From: an uncultured Alistipes sp.
GTDB taxonomy: Bacteria > Bacteroidota > Bacteroidia > Bacteroidales > UBA932
Direction of reading: 5' to 3'
DNA: 20,540 nucleotides
Assembly (NCBI GenBank): GCA_900544175.1
Contig: UQUN01000034.1
Coordinates: 1 to 20,540, forward strand
Below the pieces are notes generated by a model. It did no database searches. It saw nothing but the letters and a program-made list of their open reading frames with translations, and had not been told where the DNA came from. Position numbers and translations under genes: made by a program. Shown here piece by piece: positions 13,651 to 20,540 of this stretch; position 1 is the stretch's first letter, and each line of letters starts with the position of its first letter.

Positions 13651-15435
13651 TTACAGTTCAAGCATTTTCTGCACAGGGACACTGGCTTTCTCAGCAATGT
13701 CCGGACTTACCGACACCACCTTTCTGTCACTCTGATGCAGGAGTGTCTCGAACAGACTGAGCAGCGTTATCTTCTTCATGTCTTCACATATCAGACTGTC
13801 TGACAGAGGAATGAGTTCCTTGTCCGGGGCCTCCTGACGCAGACGGTGCATGACACCCATCTCCGTAGCAATGACGAACTGCCTGCGTTCCGATTCCCTG
13901 ACATGGCGGATAATCCCTGAAGTGGAATAAAAGAAGCAACGCGGATTGCCTATGATCGCCGGATCTGACGAGCAGGCCGCCTCGGGATGAATCAGCACCT
14001 CAGCCTCGGGATATCGCCTGAGAGCCTCCTCTATCACTTTGGAAGTAATCTTGTCATGGACGTGGCAGCAGCCTTTCCATAATTCCATCCTGAGTCCGGC
14101 CGTAGAATTGATATAACCGCCTAAATTACGGTCAGGTGCAAACAGCACAGGTCTGCCCGGAGCGGAAGCCGCCACAGTCTGAGCCACCTTCACTGCATTG
14201 GCTGAAGTACAGCAGATATCGGTATCTGCCTTTGTATCTGCTGTAGTATTGACATAGGAGACCACTATTCCCTCCTTATGATGCTTTCTCCAGGCCTTGA
14301 GGTCGTCCCCCGTTATGCCGTCTGCCAATGAGCATCCGGCATCCGGCACCGGCAGAAGCACTTTCTTGCCCGGAGCAAGCACAGCTGCAGTCTCGGCCAT
14401 AAACCTGACACCACAGAAAACTATCATATCCGCGCCGGAAGCAGCCGCCTTGCGGGACAATTCCAACGAGTCTCCGACAAAATCAGCCACGTCCTGCACT
14501 TCCGCCGGAACATAATAATGAGCCAGGACCACCGCATTGTGCTTCTTTTTCAATTCAGATACGGCCTTGACCAGATAATCATGAGTCAACTGGATGTTCA
14601 TACTTATGTCCAGAGCCTTTACCGTATGGGTCAACGCTCCGACACTGATAAAGTCCACACCTGTGCCGGCCACTTCCTTCAGCCTTTCCAAAGTCATGTT
14701 TCCTGACGCCTCGGTCCTGGCCCTTCCGCCTATGATATTGACAGCGTCACGCATGACCTCAACGGGCATATTGTCCAGCATTATTATATCCGCTCTTGCG
14801 TCCAGAGCCTCCTTTACCTCATCCAGACCGGTAGTCTCCACTTCTATCTGCATACCGGCAGGCACTTTGGAGCGCACCTGAGCCACAGCCTGAGATATCG
14901 AGCCGGCCATCTTGATGTGGTTATCCTTGATCATAGCCATATCATACAGGCCCATACGGTGGTTTGTACCGCCTCCGTCCTTAACCGCCATCTTGTCCGT
15001 CACCCTCATGCCCGGAGCCGTTTTACGCGTATCCAGCAGACGGGTATGTGTTCCCTTAAGTTCGGCCACGTACTTAGCCGTCTCAGTCGCAATGCCGGAC
15101 ATCCTCTGGAAGAAATTCAGAGCCGTCCTCTCGGCCTTCAACAGCGCCGGATAACTACCTTCAACCCGCAGTATCACATCGCCCTTGCAGACCCTGTCCC
15201 CGTCATGCACCTGAGGTTTGAAGACAATATCCGGCTGGAATTTCCTGAACACTTTCTCCACTACCGGCAGCCCCGAGATTACCCCGTCCGCCTTGGCCGT
15301 CATCGTCGCCACCGCCGATGTGGATTCCGGTATAATCGAATCCGTAGTAACGTCCCCCGTCGCGACATCCTCCTCTATAGCAAGGTCTATAATCCTGTCC
15401 ACCAGTTCCTCCCGGCGGTTCTGCTCTGCTGTCAT
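13651..15435 (-). CDS. nadC-nadA: fused quinolinate phosphoribosyltransferase-quinolinate synthase (NadC-NadA)
   Basis: A single 594-residue reading frame joins two NAD-biosynthesis enzymes. Residues 1-281 are NadC, which decarboxylates and phosphoribosylates quinolinate: LDTRKTAPGMR (134-144), KDGGGTNHRMGLYDMAMIKD, the IEVETTGLDEV and IIMLDN barrel segments, and SVGALTHTVKALDIS. Residues 283-594 are NadA, which makes quinolinate from iminoaspartate and dihydroxyacetone phosphate: VVLAHYYVPAEVQDVADFVG, FMAETA, VNTTADTKA, APDRNLGGY, STSGII and VIATEMGV. The three [4Fe-4S] ligands are Cys368 (DAGCSLAD), Cys457 (WKGCCHVHD) and Cys550 (LICEDMKKITL), spaced 89 and 93 apart, close to the E. coli spacing. 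The junction has no linker. The order is reversed relative to pathway flow. nadB is not in the window. A TAAGTTTG promoter element lies 34 bases upstream. Confidence 0.95.
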   Translation of the reverse strand: MTAEQNRREELVDRIIDLAIEEDVATGDVTTDSIIPESTSAVATMTAKADGVISGLPVVEKVFRKFQPDIVFKPQVHDGDRVCKGDVILRVEGSYPALLKAERTALNFFQRMSGIATETAKYVAELKGTHTRLLDTRKTAPGMRVTDKMAVKDGGGTNHRMGLYDMAMIKDNHIKMAGSISQAVAQVRSKVPAGMQIEVETTGLDEVKEALDARADIIMLDNMPVEVMRDAVNIIGGRARTEASGNMTLERLKEVAGTGVDFISVGALTHTVKALDISMNIQLTHDYLVKAVSELKKKHNAVVLAHYYVPAEVQDVADFVGDSLELSRKAAASGADMIVFCGVRFMAETAAVLAPGKKVLLPVPDAGCSLADGITGDDLKAWRKHHKEGIVVSYVNTTADTKADTDICCTSANAVKVAQTVAASAPGRPVLFAPDRNLGGYINSTAGLRMELWKGCCHVHDKITSKVIEEALRRYPEAEVLIHPEAACSSDPAIIGNPRCFFYSTSGIIRHVRESERRQFVIATEMGVMHRLRQEAPDKELIPLSDSLICEDMKKITLLSLFETLLHQSDRKVVSVSPDIAEKASVPVQKMLEL

Positions 15436-15469
15436 AATTATTTTGTGCGTTATTCTGTTAAAATCATCA

Positions 15470-15477
15470 CAAACTTA
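15470..15477 (-). promoter_or_regulatory. -7 element of the nadC-nadA unit
   Basis: TAAGTTTG on the minus strand matches TAnnTTTG and stands 34 bases before the ATG at 15435. No TTTG is seen at the expected upstream distance, so the promoter is supported by one element only. Confidence 0.5.
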
Positions 15478-15875
15478 CACATAAATTCCGTATTTCCACC
15501 CCGGTCCGGTAAAAAAGTCAGACCAGACCGCTTTAATCAGCACACTCCGCCCATAACTCAAATGAATTGACAGACACCGTCATTTCGCAGCAAATATCAC
15601 ATTTTCAATCAGTTCCTTTTATCTATCCGTTCTTATCGGACCGTCAAAACCGTCCGACGAGAACACTTTTCCTCTCATTTATCACTAATACTCAAGTACT
15701 TATACGCACATTCTTGTGTTTCTAAATTCAAGTATTCCGGCCATACGGACAGCACCTTCGCCTGATTAGTCTTTGTGGGTATCGGTGCGTGTATCTCTGT
15801 CAAGGTCTTACCACCGCCTCCGATCGGATAAACGGATCTGACTCCACACTTGAGCCGGACATCCTCTGATCATTG

Positions 15876-15909
15876 AAAATCCCTAAAAATTGGGATTGTC
15901 CCGGATTTT
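15876..15909. promoter_or_regulatory. operator-like inverted repeats over the tetR promoter
   Basis: AATCCC (15878-15883) and GGGATT (15892-15897) form a perfect inverted repeat with an 8-base spacer. AAAATCC (15876-15882) also pairs with GGATTTT (15903-15909). Three copies of one half-site thus surround the -33 element at 15896. This is a plausible autoregulatory binding site for the TetR protein encoded immediately downstream. Confidence 0.5.
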
Positions 15910-15926
15910 GCCGAGCGCTATCTTTG
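15896..15926 (+). promoter_or_regulatory. promoter of tetR
   Basis: TTG (15896-15898) and TATCTTTG (15919-15926) are 20 bases apart, matching the Bacteroidetes promoter pattern. The -7 element ends 21 bases before the ATG at 15948. This rules out the longer upstream reading of the gene from 15873, which would begin before the promoter. Confidence 0.75.
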
Positions 15927-15947
15927 CGCCGTAAAAATCCGTTACAG

Positions 15948-16559
15948 ATGCAGGTGCTTAAAGAGGACATACGCAGCCGTGTATTGGTGGCCGCCCGGCG
16001 GCAGTTCGGGCGGAAGGGGTATTCCGGTACTTCCATGCGCGAAATAGCCGCATCGGCTGGTGTCGGAGTCGGGAATATCTACAACTACTTCACAAGCAAA
16101 GACGATCTGTTCCGTGAGGTGGTCCGCCCGGTCTTGTGCGCTTTGGAAGCAATGCTGCAGGAACATCACGGCATACGCGGCGAGGATATCATGGCGATGA
16201 GGTCGGAAAAGTATCTGGAATCCTGCATAGACGAATATGTCTCCCTGATTGACAGGCACCGCGGGCTGATGGAAATCCTGCTGTTGCGTGCTCAAGGATC
16301 TTCGCTGGAGCATTTCCGGGAAGACTATACCGACCGTTCCACGGAGGTGGTCAAGGCGTGGTTTGCGTCCATGCAACGGAAGCATCCGGGAATAAACACG
16401 GCGGTGTCGGACTTCATCATCCACCTGCATACGGTATGGATGTTCACTATGTTCGAGGAACTGCTGATGCATTCGGTGCCGCGGCAGGAAATGGAGTCCA
16501 TACTGCACGATTACATATTGTTTGAAATCCAGGGTTGGAGGGCGATCATCAGGATATGA
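15948..16559 (+). CDS. TetR/AcrR family transcriptional regulator
   Basis: A 203-residue repressor-type regulator. The N-terminal DNA-binding domain is clear: RSRVLVAARRQFGRKGYSGT followed by the helix-turn-helix SMREIAASAGVGVGNIYNYF and TSKDDLF (about 9-57). The rest is the variable ligand-binding helical domain, with hydrophobic helices (ESCIDEYVSLIDRHRGLMEI and TVWMFTMFEELLMHS) that probably form the dimer and pocket. The ligand is unknown. It heads the methyltransferase/ABC cluster and is separated from it by a terminator hairpin, so it may control the cluster and itself through the repeats at 15876-15909. By hand count 15 of 19 Arg codons are CGN and none is AGA, unlike genes on the left. 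Confidence 0.93.
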   Translation: MQVLKEDIRSRVLVAARRQFGRKGYSGTSMREIAASAGVGVGNIYNYFTSKDDLFREVVRPVLCALEAMLQEHHGIRGEDIMAMRSEKYLESCIDEYVSLIDRHRGLMEILLLRAQGSSLEHFREDYTDRSTEVVKAWFASMQRKHPGINTAVSDFIIHLHTVWMFTMFEELLMHSVPRQEMESILHDYILFEIQGWRAIIRI

Positions 16560-16608
16560 GGGTCAATGAACAGATACACGTACAGGCGGCCATGACGGAG
16601 CTGCCGGC

Positions 16609-16645
16609 AAGGAGGGAATCTTCAAGGAGGTTCCCTCCTTTTTTT
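16609..16645 (+). terminator. terminator or attenuator between tetR and the methyltransferase gene
   Basis: AAGGAGGGAA (16609-16618) pairs perfectly over 10 bases with TTCCCTCCTT (16631-16640), followed by five more T. The 12-base loop contains a second AAGGAGG (16624-16630) that can instead pair with CCTCCTT (16634-16640) across a 3-base loop. Both alternatives lead into the same T run. The hairpin starts 50 bases after tetR and ends 43 bases before the next gene. Confidence 0.8.
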
Positions 16646-16688
16646 ATGAACATTTCTGAATATCGTTCACTATTAAAATATAATAAAG

Positions 16689-17504
16689 ATGAAATACGAG
16701 TTTAAGAGCATTGTAGCGGAAACACTGCTTATTCCGCTATACATGAGAGCCAAAGAAAGCCGCCGGAACAATCCCATCCTGTATGACAAGGCAGCGGAAC
16801 GGCTGGCGGACAGTCTGGAATACGATTATTCCCAATTCGACGGGGCAAAACTGAGCGAAGTGGGCTGTGTGGTGCGCGGTTGGTATTTCGACCGTGCCGT
16901 GCGGCGGTTCATCGAGACGCACCCCAATCCCGTCGTGGTCAATGTGGGCTGCGGATTGGACACCCGTTTCCAACGTATCGGAAACCCGAAAGCAGTCTAT
17001 TATGACCTTGACTTGCCGGAGGTCATCGCACTGCGCCGGGAGTTGATACCCGAACAGCCTGATAATGTCTATATCGCGGCATCCTTGCTGGAAACCGACT
17101 GGATGGATGACCTGCGCCGCAGGCATCCAGATGCAGAATTTATCTTCATCGTGGAGGGGGTACTGATGTACTTCTACGAGAAGCAGGTAAAAGCCTTCCT
17201 GCATCACGTGGCAAACCGTTTCGTGGGAGGCGAATTATGGTTTGACGTGTGCGGCACGATGATGAGCCGGCATGGTGTGAAGCCCGATTCGCTCCGCAAA
17301 CACGAGGCGCAAATCCGTTCCGGGCTGAGCGATGGGCACATGGTGGAACAATGGGAATCGTCTTTAAAGCTCATCGAGCAAGCCAACTATATGAAATTCT
17401 TCCGTCGGCGCTGGGGATTCTTCTTCGGGCAGATATTGTGGCGGATGACGCGGTTGTGCTACAAGTTCAGTTCATTGCTCGGATATCGAATAATTTCAAA
17501 ATAA
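16689..17504 (+). CDS. LCMT/TcmP-like class I SAM-dependent methyltransferase
   Basis: A 271-residue methyltransferase of the leucine carboxyl methyltransferase / TcmP O-methyltransferase family, which typically methylates carboxyl or hydroxyl groups. Seen in order: NPILYDKAAERLADSLEYDY (28-47), PVVVNVGCGLDTRFQRI (81-97) as the SAM-binding motif I with the family's GCGLDTR, YYDLDLPEVI (104-113) with the acidic SAM-ribose contact, and FIVEGVLMYFYEKQV (153-167). The substrate is unknown; the neighbourhood suggests a small molecule handled by the adjacent ABC proteins. The ABC gene begins 4 bases after its stop. Arg codons are CGN in 23 of 25. No TAnnTTTG element is seen in the 43 bases between the hairpin and its start. 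Confidence 0.9.
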   Translation: MKYEFKSIVAETLLIPLYMRAKESRRNNPILYDKAAERLADSLEYDYSQFDGAKLSEVGCVVRGWYFDRAVRRFIETHPNPVVVNVGCGLDTRFQRIGNPKAVYYDLDLPEVIALRRELIPEQPDNVYIAASLLETDWMDDLRRRHPDAEFIFIVEGVLMYFYEKQVKAFLHHVANRFVGGELWFDVCGTMMSRHGVKPDSLRKHEAQIRSGLSDGHMVEQWESSLKLIEQANYMKFFRRRWGFFFGQILWRMTRLCYKFSSLLGYRIISK

Positions 17505-17508
17505 TGTA

Positions 17509-19317
17509 ATGACAATGGAGAAGTCAAAAAAGAAAGAAGGTCTGGCCCGCCTGTTCGAGATAGCGGGACAGAAGAAAGGGCTGCTCGTCATGGCAGGCGT
17601 GTTGTCTGCTGGCAGTGCGGTGTGTATGCTCGTGCCCTATTGGGCAGTTTATGAAGTTTTGAAAGAATTGCTGACGCATGGAGGAAATCCCGCCGCTTCG
17701 GACGGAGCCAGCATGATACGCTGGGGATGGATAGCGTTTGGGGGACTTGTCGGCGGACTGGTATTGCTCTATGCCGCCCTGATGTCCTCGCATGTGGCTG
17801 CTTTCCGCATTCTGTACGGGCTGCGAGTCCGTCTGTCCGAACATATCGGCAAACTGCCTTTAGGGTATCTGAACAACACGTCAACCGGAGCAATCAAGAA
17901 AACGATGGACCAGAACATCGAAAAGATAGAGGGATTCATCGCCCATACCATTCCGGACTTGGTCAATGTCGTGGCTACGGTGGTGGTCATGCTTGTCATC
18001 TTTTTCTCGTTGGATGTTTGGCTTACGGTGGTCTGTCTGGCGGTCGTGGTGCTTAGCCTGTTCCTGCAATTCTCCAACTTCATGGGAAAAAGGGCAAGGG
18101 AGTTCATGTCCATCTATTATGATGCCCAGGAAAAGATGAGCGCGTCCGCCGTGCAGTATGTGCGGGGAATGCCCGTGGTCAAGATATTCGGGCAAAGTGT
18201 CCGCTCTTTCCGTCAGTTCAATGCCGAAATCCAGGCATACAAGACATTCGCCTTGAAATGTTGCGATACGTATCAGAACGGGATGATAGCATTTACCGTC
18301 TTGCTCAATTCGATGGTGACGTTCATTCTCCCCATGGGCATCCTGCTGATGCAGGCCAGTCCGCAATCTTTGTCATTAGCGGTAGTATGGCTCTTCTTCA
18401 TCATCATGGGGCCGGGCATGGCTTCACCCGTTTACAAACTGACATTCTTGGGAGGTAATACGCGCGACATCAACGAAGGGGTAAACCGCATTGACCGTAT
18501 ATTGGAAAAGAAGCCTGTGCCGGAACCGGAGCATCCGCAGGTGCCGACCGCTTACGATGTGGAGTTCCGCCATGTGTCATTCTCCTACGAAAACGCGGAA
18601 CAGGGAACACGGACGGAAGCCCTACGCGATGTCAATTTCATAGCTCCGCAGGGAAAGATAACCGCCCTTGTCGGTCCGTCAGGAAGCGGCAAATCAACGG
18701 TTGCCAACCTGATACCTCGGTTCTGGGATGTGGAGCAAGGGAAAATCTGTATAGGCGGTGCAGATATACGCCAAATACCTACCGCAAAACTGATGGATAT
18801 GGTTTCATTCGTCTTTCAAGACACTTTCCTTTTTTACGACACTCTTTATGAGAACATCGCCGTAGGCTCTCCTGATGCCACGAAAGAAAAGGTGATAGCC
18901 GCTGCGAAAGCTGCCCAATGCCACGATTTCATAGAGCGTTTGCCGCAAGGCTACGAAACAAGGATAGGCGATAAAGGCGTATTCCTGTCCGGCGGTGAAG
19001 CCCAACGGATATGTGTAGCTCGTGCCATATTGAAGAATGCTCCGATACTGGTGTTGGACGAAGCCACTGCCTTCGCTGACCCTGAAAACGAGCATAAAAT
19101 GCAGATGGCTTTGCAGTCACTGATAAAGGATAAAACGGTCATTGTGATTGCCCATCGCCTTTCTTCCATCATCTCCGCACATCAGATTGTCGTCATGAAA
19201 GAAGGACGCATTGTGCAATGCGGAAAGCATGAACAGCTGTCCGTGACGGAGGGTGTATATAAAAATATGTGGGATGCCTATACGAGCGCATACCATTGGA
19301 CATTGAACAAAAACTAA
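17509..19317 (+). CDS. ABC transporter half-protein, fused permease-ATPase (YbtP/Q-like)
   Basis: A full-length 602-residue half-transporter of the exporter fold: six transmembrane segments over about residues 25-310 and a C-terminal nucleotide-binding domain. Walker A is GPSGSGKST (389-397), the Q loop FVFQDTFLFY, the signature LSGGEAQR (493-500), Walker B ILVLDE with Asp517/Glu518, and the H loop His549 in VIAHRL. All catalytic elements are intact. The segments YVRGMPVVKIFGQSVRSFRQ and AYKTFALKCC recall the YbtP/YbtQ and IrtA/B group, which import ferric siderophores despite an exporter fold; export is equally possible. A second half-transporter follows two genes later, so a heterodimer is likely. 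The start may be this ATG or the one six bases on. Confidence 0.93.
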   Translation: MTMEKSKKKEGLARLFEIAGQKKGLLVMAGVLSAGSAVCMLVPYWAVYEVLKELLTHGGNPAASDGASMIRWGWIAFGGLVGGLVLLYAALMSSHVAAFRILYGLRVRLSEHIGKLPLGYLNNTSTGAIKKTMDQNIEKIEGFIAHTIPDLVNVVATVVVMLVIFFSLDVWLTVVCLAVVVLSLFLQFSNFMGKRAREFMSIYYDAQEKMSASAVQYVRGMPVVKIFGQSVRSFRQFNAEIQAYKTFALKCCDTYQNGMIAFTVLLNSMVTFILPMGILLMQASPQSLSLAVVWLFFIIMGPGMASPVYKLTFLGGNTRDINEGVNRIDRILEKKPVPEPEHPQVPTAYDVEFRHVSFSYENAEQGTRTEALRDVNFIAPQGKITALVGPSGSGKSTVANLIPRFWDVEQGKICIGGADIRQIPTAKLMDMVSFVFQDTFLFYDTLYENIAVGSPDATKEKVIAAAKAAQCHDFIERLPQGYETRIGDKGVFLSGGEAQRICVARAILKNAPILVLDEATAFADPENEHKMQMALQSLIKDKTVIVIAHRLSSIISAHQIVVMKEGRIVQCGKHEQLSVTEGVYKNMWDAYTSAYHWTLNKN

Positions 19318-19324
19318 AAGCAAT

Positions 19325-19945
19325 ATGAGAAAGAAGAATTTCTTAAACAAGGTCTTGCAAAACACAAGTTGTCCGCAAGGATTTTGGGGACGGATGATTT
19401 TGCGAGGAATGAATTGTTTTCATGCATCTTTAGCTAATCGTGGCATGAAGCACGTGGAATGGCAGCCGAATTGGAATGTTCTTGATATAGGCTGTGGCGG
19501 TGGTGCGAATTTGAAACGTTTATTGAATTTATGTCCGAAAGGAAATATCTACGGCATAGACCTGTCAGAAGAAAGTGTTTCATTCGCCCAAAAGTACAAC
19601 GAAAAAGACTTGAATAAAAGATGTTTCATACAACAAGGGAATGTTTGTTCATTACCTTATGAGGATGGATTCTTTAATGCTATCACGGCTTTTGAAACGG
19701 TCTATTTTTGGTCGCCTGTAAACATAGCGTTGTCTGAAGTGGCGCGTGTTCTCCGAGAAGGAGGTTGTTTCCTTATTAGTCTGGAAGCGAGCGACCCCGA
19801 ACTTGGAAAAATGTGGACGGAACGGATAGATGGTATGGTTGTCTATACTCCGGCAGAATTGGAAGAACGGTTGCATGAAGTCGGATTTTCATCCATCAGA
19901 ACAATCCGTAAAAAGGAAGAAATACATATTATAGCATATAAATAA
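19325..19945 (+). CDS. class I SAM-dependent methyltransferase
   Basis: A 206-residue methyltransferase (Methyltransf_11-like). NVLDIGCGGGANLKRLL (51-67) is motif I, GNIYGIDLSEESVSFA (73-88) carries the acidic residue for the SAM ribose, and SLPYEDGFFNAITAFETVYF (109-128) is motif II. The N-terminus is short and basic. It is more AT-rich than the two methyltransferase/ABC genes before it. It starts 7 bases after the first ABC gene and ends 8 bases before the second, so it is sandwiched within one transcript. The substrate is unknown; its sequence is unrelated by eye to the first methyltransferase of the cluster beyond the shared fold. Confidence 0.9.
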   Translation: MRKKNFLNKVLQNTSCPQGFWGRMILRGMNCFHASLANRGMKHVEWQPNWNVLDIGCGGGANLKRLLNLCPKGNIYGIDLSEESVSFAQKYNEKDLNKRCFIQQGNVCSLPYEDGFFNAITAFETVYFWSPVNIALSEVARVLREGGCFLISLEASDPELGKMWTERIDGMVVYTPAELEERLHEVGFSSIRTIRKKEEIHIIAYK

Positions 19946-19953
19946 AATAAGAT

Positions 19954-20540
19954 ATGAATGCAATAAAGAATATTACAATAGGTCACACGGAAAGACTTTA
20001 CAAGCCGGTGGGTTACACCATGCTTGCCAACTTAGTGAATATAGTACCGTTTTGTCTTTCTATAGAAGCGATACGTATCATTTTCAGTGCATTTGACGGG
20101 AGCGGACAGCCGCTTGACACGACCCGCCTGTGGTGGATATTCGGCATTATGGCTGTTTATATGCTGGTCATGGCTTTGGCAGAACGGGCATCCTACCGAG
20201 CCAATTTTAGAGGAGCATACGAAATGAGCGCTTCGGGACGTTTGTCACTGGCGGAACACCTGCGAAAACTCTCGTTAGGCTTTCTGTCAAGGCGTGACCC
20301 CGGTGATTTGTCGTCCATGCTTGTTACGGACTTCATGATGGCAGAAACCGGAATTTCGCATCACCTGCCCCAACTTATGGGTGCCATAGTCATGCCCGTA
20401 CTGGCTTTTGCTTCGCTTGTATGGATAGATTGGAGGATGGCGGTCAGTATGTTTGCGGCCTTGCCGTTTGCCATGCTTGTCCTGTGGGCAAGCACAAAAG
20501 CACAACGAAGTCTAAGCGGCAGGCAAATTCAAGCGAAAAT
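19954..20540 (+). CDS. second ABC half-transporter, partial (runs off the right edge)
   Basis: The frame is open from the ATG at 19954 to the window end, 195 codons without a stop, so only the N-terminal permease part is present. Transmembrane segments are visible at about 22-48 (YTMLANLVNIVPFCLSIEAI), 67-85 (WWIFGIMAVYMLVMALA), and 145-185 (LMGAIVMPVLAFASLVWIDW and a following segment). Between them is the cytoplasmic coupling region AEHLRKLSLGFLSRRDPGDL, typical of exporter-fold half-transporters. The ATPase domain would lie outside. It follows the second methyltransferase by 8 bases and is the likely heterodimer partner of the 602-residue ABC protein. Confidence 0.88.
   Translation, partial: MNAIKNITIGHTERLYKPVGYTMLANLVNIVPFCLSIEAIRIIFSAFDGSGQPLDTTRLWWIFGIMAVYMLVMALAERASYRANFRGAYEMSASGRLSLAEHLRKLSLGFLSRRDPGDLSSMLVTDFMMAETGISHHLPQLMGAIVMPVLAFASLVWIDWRMAVSMFAALPFAMLVLWASTKAQRSLSGRQIQAK

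Larger units (their letters stand above)
15436..15947. other. 512-base divergent intergenic region between nadC-nadA and tetR
   Basis: No gene is supported on either strand. It holds the leftward -7 element of nadC-nadA (15470-15477), an imperfect inverted repeat at 15636-15657 (TCGGAC with GTCCGA, plus two further pairs past a mismatch), a palindromic AAGTACTT at 15694-15701, and the tetR promoter and operator-like repeats (15876-15926). The middle part (about 15560-15870) is otherwise featureless to me. Its length contrasts with the tight spacing elsewhere and it coincides with the codon-use change. Confidence 0.6.

Noticed and set aside
14580..14600. Treating nadC and nadA as two genes split at the junction
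   Set aside because: There is no stop codon between the domains and the frame runs through without a shift, so one gene is the direct reading of this sequence.
14917..15570. 217-codon rightward open frame over nadC
   Set aside because: Antisense to the well-supported NadC domain and without recognisable features.
15873..15947. Upstream extension of the TetR regulator by 25 residues
   Set aside because: The extension would start before the -33/-7 promoter at 15896-15926, and its residues do not resemble the TetR N-terminus.
16609..16630. AAGGAGG sequences as Shine-Dalgarno sites
   Set aside because: Bacteroidota make little use of Shine-Dalgarno pairing, no start codon follows at the right distance, and both copies are explained as arms of the terminator hairpin.

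Overview
The window reads as a Bacteroidota chromosome, most likely a Bacteroidales member. The evidence is gene content (MutL, rhomboid, EEP and TsaC in one operon; a PD-(D/E)XK Rpn-type protein; S9 peptidase; YbtP/Q-like ABC genes) and repeated Bacteroidetes-type promoter elements of the form TAnnTTTG just upstream of genes. I cannot assign a genus.

Layout. Positions 1-412 hold no convincing complete gene: a short partial ORF at the left edge, an inverted repeat, and the terminator of a leftward tRNA pair. tRNA-Gln(CTG) and tRNA-Met(CAT) (413-566, minus) have their own promoter and terminator. A leftward operon at 641-5141 (minus) runs: small membrane protein, mutL, rhomboid protease, membrane-anchored EEP-family enzyme, tsaC. 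Next comes a leftward acyltransferase (5211-6383), then rightward ispF, which overlaps leftward rsmE tail to tail. A rightward run at 7786-12682 carries folP, a YfcE-like phosphodiesterase, a secreted S9 peptidase and a PfkB/adenosine-type kinase. It converges on a leftward unit at 12679-15435 encoding a single-chain NadC-NadA fusion followed by an Rpn-family nuclease. A 512-base divergent intergenic region follows.

From 15948 to the right edge lies a different-looking rightward cluster: a TetR regulator with its own promoter and operator-like repeats, a strong terminator hairpin, an LCMT/TcmP-like methyltransferase, a full-length YbtP/Q-like ABC half-transporter, a second SAM methyltransferase, and a second ABC half-transporter cut by the window end. 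Its arginine codons are almost all CGN, whereas folP uses AGA/AGG for half of its arginines. This suggests a laterally acquired cassette that modifies and transports a small molecule.

How the parts work together. The left and middle parts are housekeeping: mismatch repair, t6A37 and rRNA modification, folate, isoprenoid and NAD precursor synthesis. The observations most worth a second look are the NadC-NadA fusion, which makes two consecutive steps of de novo NAD synthesis one polypeptide, and the TetR / two-methyltransferase / two-ABC cassette with a possible attenuator between regulator and structural genes. Also notable are the Rpn gene in the nad unit, with an internal start that could yield a separate C-terminal product, and the altered endonuclease motif in MutL.
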